Origin: Ascidia mentula
Lineage: Eukaryota > Chordata > Ascidiacea > Phlebobranchia > Ascidiidae
Reading direction: 5' to 3'
NCBI GenBank assembly: GCA_947561715.1
Contig: OX387202.1
Location: forward strand, 62,001 to 126,000
DNA length: 64,000 nucleotides
Every line of letters begins with the position of its first letter. Within the stretch, counting starts at the first letter, position 1. Made by a program: the position numbers and the translations under genes. Positions 1 through 9,314 of this stretch are shown here, piece after piece. The notes under the pieces were generated by a model. That model was not told where the DNA came from and ran no database searches. It saw nothing but the letters and a program-made list of their open reading frames with translations.

Positions 1-1089
1 AATTGTGCCATTGTGAAACCAAGTGAATGTGCATGGCATACAGCCCAACTACTATTGGAGGTATTACCAAAATATCTTGATCCGGAATGTTATCCTGTAG
101 TTGTCACAGATGCAGCAGCTTCTGCTGATTTGGTGAAAAATAATAGATTTGATTTTATCTTTTTCACTGGAGGCACTGTGATTGGCCGCAACATAATGAA
201 ATGTGCAGCTGAATATCTAACACCTGTAGTGTTGGAGCTTGGTGGCAAAAATCCGTGTTTCATTGATCGAACCGCAAACATCAAAGTTGCAGCTCGCCGT
301 GTTTGCTGGGGAAGATTTTTGAATTGTGGCCAAATCTGCATCGCACCCGATTATATCCTTTGTGAGACTGAAGTCGTTGATGAATTCATTCAGGAAGCAA
401 AAGCAGCAATTGTGGATTTTTTTGGGATGGATCCGCAAAATTCTCCTGATTATTCAAGAATTATAAATGAACGTCAAATGAGAAGGTTGGTTGATTTGCT
501 AAAATCTAATGATGGAAAAATTGTCCATGGTGGGTCATTTGACATGAAAGATAAATATGTGTCTCCAACAATAGTAACAAATATCACACTTCAGTCAAGT
601 TACATGCAACAGGAAATGTTTGGCCCGATCTTGCTCGTCATGCCAGTTGCTAATGTGGGTGATGCCATAGCAACAATCAGACAGCTTGAAAAACCATTGG
701 CGGTTTATGCTTTCTCTAACAATCGGGCAACGATTGACAAGCTGCTCCTGAACACCTCCAGTGGTGGAGTTACTGTAAATGATGTCACAATGCATTACAC
801 CCTTGATTCACTGCCTTTTGGTGGAGTTGGTAACAGTGGAATGGGAAGCTACCATGGAAAGTTTGGATTTGATGCTTTTACCCACAAGAGGGCAGTGTTG
901 TTAGACGGAACACCAGAAGCAATTATGACTATGCGATATGCTCCATATGATGATTCAAAACTGGGACGGTCAACTTTCTTCATCAGAAAGCGTCCCAAGT
1001 CAGTTGGCTTTTATGGATGGCTCAAAAGTTTCCTCTGGATATCAATCATTGGTGTTATTTTAGCTTGTAGCTACAGCGTAATTGTGTAA
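1..1089 (+). CDS. Fatty aldehyde dehydrogenase, ALDH3 family, C-terminal part (5' partial)
   Basis: This is the last coding exon of an ALDH3A2/ALDH3B-like enzyme, which oxidises long-chain aldehydes to fatty acids with NAD on the ER or another membrane. The reading frame is open from base 1 and ends at TAA 1087-1089, giving 362 residues; roughly the first 120 residues of a normal ~480-residue enzyme lie upstream of the window. Visible family marks are KPSE near the start, the general-base glutamate in LELGGK, the catalytic cysteine in NCGQICIAPDY, EMFGPIL, and PFGGVGNSGMG close to the end. The C-terminus carries a hydrophobic stretch (about 20 residues from FLWISIIGV onward), as expected for the membrane anchor of ALDH3A2. 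Family assignment is firm; the exact paralogue (3A2 or 3B) is not. The first possible GTG or ATG inside the window is not a real start, because the frame continues upstream. Confidence 0.93.
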   Translation, partial: NCAIVKPSECAWHTAQLLLEVLPKYLDPECYPVVVTDAAASADLVKNNRFDFIFFTGGTVIGRNIMKCAAEYLTPVVLELGGKNPCFIDRTANIKVAARRVCWGRFLNCGQICIAPDYILCETEVVDEFIQEAKAAIVDFFGMDPQNSPDYSRIINERQMRRLVDLLKSNDGKIVHGGSFDMKDKYVSPTIVTNITLQSSYMQQEMFGPILLVMPVANVGDAIATIRQLEKPLAVYAFSNNRATIDKLLLNTSSGGVTVNDVTMHYTLDSLPFGGVGNSGMGSYHGKFGFDAFTHKRAVLLDGTPEAIMTMRYAPYDDSKLGRSTFFIRKRPKSVGFYGWLKSFLWISIIGVILACSYSVIV

Positions 1090-1410
1090 TTTGTGCAATA
1101 TTCGTCTAAAGTTTGATGATTTGATTAATGTATTTGTAATCTTAGGTGCTAATACAGACTTTGAACTTGGTGCTGCAAATAGATTATTGTCCTGGAGATT
1201 TGTGTGAATGCAATATTTGAAACTATGCAGTAATTATTTAGGCTTGTAATGCAACTCATGGGCAAGCAATATTCAGCATGGTTAATTATTGATCATATGT
1301 TTGTGAATATTTCGTAAATGTGTTCTAATTTTTGATTTTCCCTTTTATTTAAAAGCTTTTAATTTTCTACTTAGCACTGTATTGTATTTGTCCCATTCTA
1401 TACTTCGAGT

Positions 1411-1423
1411 AATAAAAATAAAG
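1411..1423 (+). terminator. Poly(A) signals of the aldehyde dehydrogenase gene
   Basis: Two overlapping AATAAA hexamers lie about 320 bases after the ALDH stop codon, in AT-rich sequence. They are the first good polyadenylation signals downstream of the gene. Confidence 0.55.
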
Positions 1424-1849
1424 TAATTCTACGTTTACATTTTCTTGGAAACAGCATAGTTTGATGGCAGAAAAGTTGTGTTTCAACAAACAACGGACCA
1501 AATAATGCCATAACGCATGCAAATATTTATTCTGCCTCGCTTAAACATATGCCAGAAAGCTTCAGCCAATGATTTTTTTTCACTCTGTATTTCCGAGCCT
1601 AACTGGTCGAACATTATGTTTAGAGCGGATTGGTTGTGGCCATTCGTGTTGAAATTATCAGTTAATAGTAAACTATTTTGTTAAGTTCAGCCATAAATTA
1701 GAAAATATAATTCAAGGTTGCACATATTCCAAACTGCATTGTGCAGTTTCCCGTTAAATTTCGAACTCGTAAAAGCACATTTCCAGTTCCTAACACCTGG
1801 TCACAAGTTTTTGTCAAACTTGATTTACAAAAAAGAATAATCTTTGCAT

Positions 1850-2235
1850 GTTGATGTGGGACAGGTTTCAGGTAAATGTGGGACGGGTTTCATGTGAATA
1901 TGAAACCGATTTCATGTGAACATGGGACGGGTTTCATGTGAATGTGAGACATGTGTCATGTGAATATGAAACCGACTTTAATGTGAATATGGGACGGGCT
2001 TTTGTGAATATGAATTCGATTTCATGTGAATGTGGGGCGGATTTCATGTGATTATGAAACCGATTCCATTGAATGTGGGAATTGGTTTCATGTGAATATT
2101 AACTCGATTTCATGTGAATGTGGAACGGGTTTCATGTGAATATGAAACCGATTCCAGTGAATGTGAGAATTGGTTTCATGTGAATGTGGGACGGATTTCA
2201 TGGGAATGTGGAATTGGTTTCATGTGAATATCCAC
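1850..2235. repeat. 22-bp minisatellite
   Basis: About 17 imperfect copies of a 22-base unit. Two variants tend to alternate, one of the type GGGACGGGTTTCATGTGAAT and one of the type GAAACCGATTTCATGTGAAT, so a 44-base dimer is the higher-order unit in part of the array. No coding potential is seen. Confidence 0.9.
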
Positions 2236-2261
2236 GTAATATAAAAAATATTTTGTGAGGG

Positions 2262-2312
2262 GCAGACAGATGACCACGCTTTCGACCTTCGAAGTCTCAC
2301 CAGTGCAGCTTG
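2262..2312 (-). ncRNA. Decayed hammerhead-ribozyme-like copy
   Basis: Read on the minus strand, the segment has the order stem I, CTGGTGA, stem II (GACTT/AGGTC around a 3-base loop), GAAA, and a TGTC-TGC end. It resembles the intact hammerheads at 5.6-6.2 kb. The catalytic box is CTGGTGA instead of CTGATGA, which should abolish cleavage, so this looks like a relic. Confidence 0.45.
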
Positions 2313-4159
2313 GCGTGACTACGAACGACATTGCCGACCAAACGTCCAAGTGTTACATCTTATTTGCCAGAAATTGCTAATTTCTATTGATGTGCCTTTT
2401 TTTCTTTTCACTGCTATAATTGTTGCAGTCTATTGCAGTTTGTGACGTATCAGTTAACGGACAGTTTTGTTGAACTGTAAACGTGGTTATACCTCTTTTT
2501 CGTGTTTGGCTTCCGTGGAGCACAGTTCTATGTCGCAAAGGGCTTAATGATCGAATGTTCGTGCCATTTAATCAGGTGGTGCTTGTGGTTTGTTGTCACA
2601 ACAATTGGCGTGACACTGAACCAGCAATTTATTCGTTTTGTATGCCGGTTCCGAAAACAGTTGGTGAGCCTATAATTGCATGTGTGCATGTTGAAGTGCA
2701 TTTGTTGATGTGATGCATTTTGTATAGAAACCGTCTTCTTTGTCCGACTAAAAAACTGCGAATATATTCGAAGAAGTTCAGGAGGCGCCTTTTAACCGTT
2801 CCTTCGTGTGACGTTCCGCTCCACGAACCGGAGAGCATCTAACGGGCGTTACAATCGGACTTCCACTTTGTGGTGGCAATCACCGTCATTCGTAGGGGAA
2901 CAAACAAAAAGCTTGCTTTTGCTTGGCCATAAATGTGTTCCCACCTCGTTTTCTCCACATGGTTGAACCTTTGGTGAAAATCAAAGAAAAACGACGATCT
3001 AAAAATTTGAATTTCGTGATAAAATAAATCCGCAATTTTTTCACAAAAATTGTTGAATTAATTCTTTGGATTAAGTCGTGTAAATGTAGGGGTCATTTCA
3101 CTTTCTCGTTCAATAATTATATTGTTTGGTGATTGGATCGGGTTAAAAACACCGATATCATCAGAAAAAAACATCTTCATCATTGTTATGTGATTTGAGT
3201 ATCGATTGTACGTCACAATAGAACATCAGCATTCCGCACACCGCGGTAAATATCTTTCTCGTTTTGTCCGACTAACAAAATTCATTAACAATGATTGTTT
3301 GTGACGTCATAGTATCGAGCGCGGGTTCTGTTTACAAGTGTTGTGAGTGGACAAACAGTCGGGAGGATGTAAAGCTTTCAGGTCTTTGGCAGAATTGCTG
3401 ACAATTTGATTCGAGTGAAATGTTAAATAACTTCTTTATTGCCATTGTCAGTTAATATGAAATTTACAGTGGATTTCAAACAATTTATGTCTTGGAACTT
3501 TACCTTGCTGTTCAAAAGGTGGTTCGAGACTTAATATGCTGGAGGTAAAGATTTAAATACATTGATAGCAAGTGTAATGCAGGCAATAACTCTGATAGTC
3601 ACACGGTTGTTTCAGCAAAATAATTTGTAGTTAAATCCATCGCATCGGTGTCCTTTTATTGGGAAAGTTCAAACTTCTCAGCTACGAATGGGCTGAGGTG
3701 ACGGAACGCATAAAGCCCGCAAATATATGAAAAACAAAAACAAGCTTATTACGATTTATAGAAATAAAGACAGGTTATTTTTATGTGAGCTTGAAATCAC
3801 GTGACAAGGTCAGCTTTCTGCCAAGATCTCGTTGTGACGTCACATTTTCGTTTTTCAGTTTTTTTTTATAAATAAACTGAATGGCGAAGTTGCAAAGGAA
3901 GGGTTTTGAGAGTAAAGGTCTCGTCTCAAACTTCAAGTCAAGCCTTCGTGGGAGAAGAGACAGGTATGGAACCCAATTGTAACCTTAACCTTCGCAACCC
4001 TAAACATAATCATCGTAACACTAAACTTAACCTCCTTAACCGATAATCAATTCCAAGGGTGAATAAATGTGATGCCGGTAGTTGTTTATCAATTTGTATG
4101 CAACAGTGATGGAAAAGTTTAGGCTTGTTGTATTGTTGTTTAAAGCACGCATGTCACTT

Positions 4160-4295
4160 TTCGGGCACATAGTGACATGTGATGGTGCACATAGTGACAT
4201 GTGGTCGGGCACATAGTGACATGTGGTAGTCCACATTGACATGTGGTAGTGCACATACTGACATCTAGTAGTGCTCATAGTGACATTTGGTAGTC
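4160..4295. repeat. 22-bp minisatellite, second family
   Basis: About six copies of a 22-base unit of the type GCACATAGTGACATGTGGTA. The sequence is unrelated to the array at 1.85 kb although the period is the same. An open frame on the minus strand across it only translates the repeat. Confidence 0.85.
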
Positions 4296-5224
4296 TTTAA
4301 CAAAAGTTGTTGGTTGTAAGTGATTTGCTGTGTTACCTGAGCCGTGGATCGAAGAAAACTTTACTATCACACTTTGAACGTTTCGCTAAACTCTGTAAAA
4401 CTTTCTCGGTCTGTTAGGATGAGTTAATCGTTAACTGAAAGACAGATTCCAGCATAATTTACGGCCCGGCTACCAGTTTATCCACATTAATGTTGACCAA
4501 CAGTCTCCACAACAAAACGTAACCAGGTCTTCTGTCAGCACCAGCAGTTTGTCATCTCAACATTGTTATTAAATTCTATTTTAGCTCAAATAAATTTTGG
4601 AATTAGATTGACAATGGTTATAAGTAAAAGAACAAACCCGATAAACAAACTTATTATGATGAACAATGCTTGCAATTTCGCCACAGTTGGTTTTATTGAG
4701 TGTTTAGCGACCGATTGTTCACAACAATGCTTGCGCACAAATAGACAAACAAACATGCACACCCCCGCAATTATCAGCTTGAAACCAAAACATTTTCTCT
4801 TACTTTAAACTTTACAAATAATCGCTTTGATTCCAGCATTGGCGTTTTGCCGATGAGGTTTCAGACGAGTTTTGGTTTATTTACAATTCTCAAAGTAAGT
4901 GCAGACAGAGATGCATCAAAATCCAAGTTAGTTTGATTTAGACATTAAAAAGTTTAATTGAGGAAATCTACGTCTTCGGAGAGGTTTGGTAAACAGTTTA
5001 AACTTTAATTAAGTTGATTATTTTAAACAGTGGCAAAATGCACATACCTAAGAAAGTGAATGGAAAATGTCAAATAAATATCTGCGGTAACAACAATAGA
5101 AATAACAGCAACAATAGAAATGACAGCAACAATAGAAATAACAGAAACAATATCATAGCAACAAAAACAAGACATATGGAACCGGATTACAGAACAAAGA
5201 TTGTGAAGACAAAAAGGAATTGGT

Positions 5225-5275
5225 AAGAATTTATTTCTCATAATCACATGGTTGTGGGTTCGAATCCCAGCCGCG
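5225..5275 (+). repeat. tRNA-derived fragment (3' half)
   Basis: Contains CTCATAA, which looks like a Met-type anticodon loop, then a near-perfect T-arm (TGGG, loop TTCGAAT, CCCA). No D-arm or paired anticodon stem is recognisable, so it is a degenerate tRNA pseudogene or a SINE piece rather than a working tRNA. Confidence 0.45.
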
Positions 5276-5562
5276 TTGTGTTGCGTGGTTTAGATGTATT
5301 AGAGTATTGATTAATTCAATTTCATTCATTTATTTTTTTAAAGTATTCAATAAATCTCTGGTAACTGTAAATTAAGTATTTAAATATTCAATATTAATTT
5401 GTAAATTACTTTTTAACTAAATCCTGAAAAAGGCATTTGAGAAAAAGAGATAGACCTACAGTTTCTATTGTCGGGAAAAATCAAGTTCATTTTCGTATGC
5501 TACTCATGTAAATAACAAATCTGGCAAATAATATAGCACAATTAAAGAAAACTTTGTATAAC

Positions 5563-5713
5563 TGAATGAATTCCGAAAGGTACCACAAAGTGGAGTCTAG
5601 TGTGCCTGCTAGTGTAAAAGCTAGCACATTGCCACTTAACAGCTGCACTGATGAGGCCTTACAGGTCGAAACAGTGCGTGTACATACCCTGTTTGCAGTT
5701 TTGAATGAATTCC
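5563..5713 (+). mobile_element. Hammerhead-carrying repeat, single insertion with target-site duplication
   Basis: A 127-base unit (5575-5701) is bracketed by identical 12-base direct repeats TGAATGAATTCC at 5563-5574 and 5702-5713. It interrupts LINE sequence. The unit begins with a module containing ACCACAAAGTGG and ends just past stem I of the hammerhead. Direct repeats of this length fit retroposition of an RNA; other copies of the unit occur at 5.98-6.48 kb. The unit is too short to encode a protein, so it would have to move with borrowed machinery. Confidence 0.7.
5638..5702 (+). ncRNA. Type I hammerhead ribozyme, copy A
   Basis: All core elements of a hammerhead are present in order: stem I 5' strand (CTGCA, ends 5647), CTGATGA 5648-5654, stem II GGCCT/AGGTC (5655-5659 with 5663-5667, loop TAC), GAAA 5668-5671, stem III ACAG/CTGT (5671-5674 with 5689-5692), cleavage base T5693, and stem I 3' strand TGCAG 5694-5698. 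The cleavage triplet would be GUU, which is allowed but weaker than GUC. Found by reading the core motif and testing pairing by eye. Confidence 0.8.
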
Positions 5714-5974
5714 AATTGTTTAGAGCTTGATAAATTTCGATTTATCCGTATTTTAGCTTCCCAGTGTACAATGGGTCGAGAACAAAAACAGATGACAAGC
5801 AAAACGCCACATGTTTCCCAAAGGACAAAGGACATTTAGGGATGGGAAGCTTCTTAATTTGGTTTCGCACGGTCGTTTGTTGAGGTTGTCGGAAAACCAC
5901 TAAATAGTAATTGTTGTCTTGCCGAATAGTGTTAACCGTCTGGACGACCACAGATTAAAAATCACTTGGATATG

Positions 5975-6036
5975 AGATCTGTAGACAGGTGTACACACTG
6001 TTTCAACCTGTAAGGTCTCATCAGTGCAGCTGGTAG
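5975..6036 (-). ncRNA. Type I hammerhead ribozyme, copy B
   Basis: On the minus strand the order is GCTGCA, CTGATGA (complement of 6018-6024), stem II GACCT/AGGTT, GAAA (complement of 6001-6004), stem III ACAG/CTGT and the preferred GUC cleavage triplet. The 3' strand of stem I is weakened by a mismatch (TACAG instead of TGCAG). The core is intact. Confidence 0.72.
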
Positions 6037-6101
6037 ACTAGCAGGCACACAGATTTCCACTTTGTGGTATCTTTCGGTCAATCGTCGATATGTTGGCTAC
6101 C

Positions 6102-6160
6102 AGCAGCCGCACTGATGAGGCTTTACAGGTTGAAACAGTGTGTATACCTGTCTGCAGCTC
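6102..6160 (+). ncRNA. Type I hammerhead ribozyme, copy C
   Basis: CTGATGA at 6112-6118, stem II GGCTT/AGGTT, GAAA 6132-6135, stem III ACAG/CTGT, GUC cleavage triplet ending at 6152, and TGCAGC as stem I 3' strand pairing with GCCGCA with one mismatch. This copy has the best cleavage triplet on the plus strand. Confidence 0.75.
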
Positions 6161-6392
6161 TCATTGACTATTATGGCTCTTTTGCGCACATAATATGATT
6201 TGGGTGAAGCCGAGCCGATAGCGCTATTGGATCCCATACAGTTGTTTTGGCCATAGTGCGCTCCACGTGGTTCGTCTGTGTTGATTGCATGGTACCTAGT
6301 TTGGTACCCAACATATCGACGATTGACCGAAAGGTACCACAAAGTGGAAATCTGTGTGCCTGCTAGTCTACCAGCTAGCATGTGCCACGGTC

Positions 6393-6450
6393 ACCAGCTG
6401 CACTAATGAGACCTTACAGGTCGAAACACTGCGTACACCTGTCTGCAGCT
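6393..6450 (+). ncRNA. Hammerhead-like copy D, inactivated core
   Basis: Stem I (GCTGCA/TGCAGC) is perfect, stem II and GAAA are kept, and GTC is present, but the catalytic box reads CTAATGA instead of CTGATGA (6403-6409), and stem III has one mismatch. It should not cleave. Confidence 0.6.
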
Positions 6451-6799
6451 CTCATTGACTATTATGGCTCTTTCGCGCATATAATCTCACTTGAATGTAA
6501 GGTGTATAAAATTTCCTACTTATTACGAAATTGTTGTCATTTCGTTTGATGAGTATTTCTACCAAGACCTTAACACACCCTTATTTTCCAAACGTTTAAG
6601 AACGTTCTTTCTACGTATTCGCTGTCACTTTTTTTATTTATTTTTTTGTTACCGCAGTAAAGGACACGATTTATACATCGGAGCAAAGCGAAAAAGTAAA
6701 ACAAACATGACAAATTACGTTGGACATTTCAGACAGTAAACGACCAATTAGTTTAATGCAAGTATAAAGTCCAGAAACATTGCTCAGAAAATTAACACA

Positions 6800-7670
6800 T
6801 TATGTATAGGTCGGGTTGGTTTCCGCGTACTTGCTCATGTAAATAACATATCTTGCACATAACATCGCACAATTTAAAGAACGTTTACTTGGTATATTAA
6901 ATTGAATTCTAAATAGTTTTTCTGCATCTCTTAAAAAACATGACACGCAGTTTCCACCTGCTTCTTGCAAAAAAAGGCACATGTTGTTATCTATTTTTCC
7001 AAAAGAATCGAATTGCTTGTTGGTTGTCACGGCATTGAGGTTCAATTTAATTTGGAAGCTTCTTAATTTGGTTTCTATGGTTGATTTGTAGACATGTTTA
7101 TAAACAAGGGGACATGGGGTCTCTTCCCTTAACCTTTTGTCCCAGATATCTTGTGCTTTTGGTTTATGAGAGGCTTTGTGATTGAGAAGGGAATATATGT
7201 CTTTTGTTTTGTTCAGGGTATGCAAAGTCTGAATTATGGTATTGACATGGGAATTGTGCGGTGGGACACATTCCATAGCCCACTCGGGGGGGGGGGGGGG
7301 GGGGGGAATTTCGAGACAAGCTTATAAATCCAACGAAATCCGTATTATTGGGCGTTAAACCTCAATTTTTTTTGCAATTGTATCATATGCAAGATACTCT
7401 ACGTTTGCGTTTAGTATGTCTGTCTGAAATAAAATCACCGCTTTAATAAATGCATCCACGAACCCGGGTTTTGCGTGGTATTTTACTTGGGCATTGAACC
7501 ATAATGGACGATTGTTCGGTTGTAAGCAAAGCGTTTTGAAAAGATTTTTGCAAGCTCCTACGGTGGCTCGCAGGGATCGTACGACTATTCCAACTTTTTT
7601 TGACGGGGATAGCGCGAACACAGTCCCCACTAGCAGAAATTGCACAGCCGAGTCACACATTTGGGGTAAT
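6800..7670 (-). mobile_element. Remnant of a LINE (L1-like) reverse-transcriptase ORF, C-terminal part
   Basis: Two minus-strand reading frames (7355-7660 and 6800-7276), separated by a 21-base G run and small frameshifts, resemble the tail of an L1-like ORF2. Blocks such as ETKLRSFQIKLNLN, TTNKQFDSFGKIDNNMC and a following Cys/His-rich region fit the zinc-binding segment after the reverse transcriptase domain. A frameshift after CLF disrupts the cysteine pattern. Stop codons and shifts show that it is dead. No upstream reverse transcriptase core is visible. Confidence 0.6.
7286..7306. repeat. Poly-G run of 21
   Basis: Twenty-one consecutive G residues lie inside the LINE remnant. Runs of this length are prone to slippage and to sequencing error. 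Confidence 0.95.
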
Positions 7671-9300
7671 CGCTAGAGTCAGCTTAACCTAAATTGCTGG
7701 CTTAACTTCCGACTTTAAGCGCCACTTTGTGGTTTTCTGTATCTTTTTAACACGTCACTAGATGTCAGTATGTTCCCAGACCATTCGCAGACGAGCATTA
7801 GGAGAAGCGATGCATTGAACCCTATCCCATGTAATGAAATGTGAGTTTACCAGGGACTTACAAGGATTGTACAAAAAAAAACTAAATTATCTTTTTAAAA
7901 ACGTGTCTGCAGATGTCACTCAACCTCACCAGGTCACGTGTTGTATTCAATTACCATAACAGAGTCTAGACAAGCTTTAATATATTTACTAACGCTTTCT
8001 GGGAAACGAGTTGTGATTGAACAAGCCATATTAATGACGGAATAATGGCCTTTATGTATGCTCACTCAGGCCTTCTGACGTCATAGTGAGATTTACGGCG
8101 TAGTTATAACGAAAGGAGTCTGGTTTGGTTTCAAAATTCATTTCTGACGGCCCTAATTAAAGTGGAAAATACTACTACACAGGGTCACAAAGTTTATTCC
8201 AAACTTGATCCATGTATAAGTCTGTGTAAAACAGAAATCTATGCGAATTTTAATGATTAGGCGTGAACAGGGCCACCACCTGTTATTTTTTATTATAAAT
8301 TTGAGTTGAAATACTACACGAAATCGTAGCGTTAATATTCGCACAGATTTCTATGTTACATAGGCTTATATGTGGATCAAGTTTGGAAAAAAACTTTGTG
8401 ACCCGGTGTAAAAGTATCTTCCAATTAAAGTGGAGAAATCCCCTTGATCACGATTAAGTTTAACAACCTTGAGAGCAGCGTATGTTTCCTTTAAAACACA
8501 AAAAATATTGACAATATTTTGTTTATTTTGTCTTTGTACAAATACCGTTTTTCAAATGGTCAAAAATGGATATATATTTCTGAGAACAATGAATTTAGAA
8601 TACATTCCTTGTCTACGCATTACTCCTATTGATGATACGTTGTGATGCAACAATCGAAAGCACCCAGTAACGCAAACCCATCCCCATTGTAACGTCACCA
8701 TCTGCTTGTGGAAAGGGAACGGAGCAATTGTCAAAACACGCGACGCCCGGGCGTGTATGAACTTGATAGAATTGCGCGAGTAGGTCGCTCGTAAATTCGA
8801 GAATTGGAATGCTTAACGCTACTTGTCATCCTGTGTTAGCTCACATGGAACGGCGATAGTGTCGTCATAATGAGCCTTAGGCAAACAAAAGGGTCCCCTT
8901 TTCTTTTGTCCGGTAGAAACGCGAATGTTTGCTCGGTGTTCCTTGTGACGCAGAACCACAAGATATCGCGGCTTCGGCGTTCGATCGGCTGCCGAGCGAA
9001 ACTTTGCAGGCAGGTTCAAGGTTCTATTGTTCGCGAATTAGAAAAGGCACTATGACGTAACACAAGGTCTTTGTTGGTTATCCCACTCTCAGTTGAGGTG
9101 TTTGAATAGGTTTTTATGACAGATGAGCTTGGGCTGGAAAACCCGCATTCTGCAAATGTGCGTCGCGAGGATTTTGCACAAAAACCACGTCATCAACTCC
9201 GTTCAATTGGAAACTTTTTCTTTTTTAATGATTTTATTTTACAGAATTTTTTTAAATTTCATTCTTTAAAGACCAAAAGGCGGTTATTCGTGACGTAACA
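7671..9300. other. Intergenic, no gene seen
   Basis: No coding exon with convincing splice sites or family similarity was found on either strand. The stretch is AT-rich and contains several TGACGTCA palindromes and a CCACTTTGTGG module near 7722 that recalls the hammerhead repeat. Confidence 0.5.
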
Positions 9301-9314
9301 ATGAAAGAAGAAGC
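9301..9314 (+). CDS. Candidate alternative first exon (a) of the kinesin gene
   Basis: ATG AAA GAA GAA GC followed directly by a consensus donor GTAAGT. The exon ends in phase 2, exactly what the common second exon at 13045 requires, and would give the N-terminus [14 protein letters not shown]. It is 3.7 kb from exon 2. Support is the start codon, donor and phase only; transcripts would decide. Confidence 0.4.

Larger units (their letters stand above)
5495..5950 (-). mobile_element. LINE fragment, split by a later insertion
   Basis: The left part (5495-5574) aligns by eye with 6826-6910 of the LINE remnant downstream (shared CTCATGTAAATAACA and GCACAATT blocks). Bases 5850-5870 match it again (GGAAGCTTCTTAATTTGGTT). 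Between them sits the 127-base hammerhead repeat with 12-base direct repeats. The coding frame is destroyed. Confidence 0.6.
5985..6480. repeat. Head-to-head hammerhead repeats forming a long inverted repeat
   Basis: Copies B (minus) and D (plus) of the hammerhead repeat are opposed, so that GGTCAATCGTCGATATGTTGG at 6077-6097 is matched by its reverse complement near 6308-6328, and CCACTTTGTGG at 6057-6067 by the same sequence inverted near 6340. Copy C lies between them. About 200 bases of unique sequence form the centre. This could fold back on itself as RNA or DNA. Confidence 0.65.

Noticed and set aside
4036..4278. 80-codon minus-strand frame with CHYVPDHMSL repeats
   Set aside because: Translation of the 22-base minisatellite.
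5225..5275. Functional tRNA-Met gene
   Set aside because: Only the anticodon-loop-like and T-arm parts are recognisable; D-arm and paired stems are missing.
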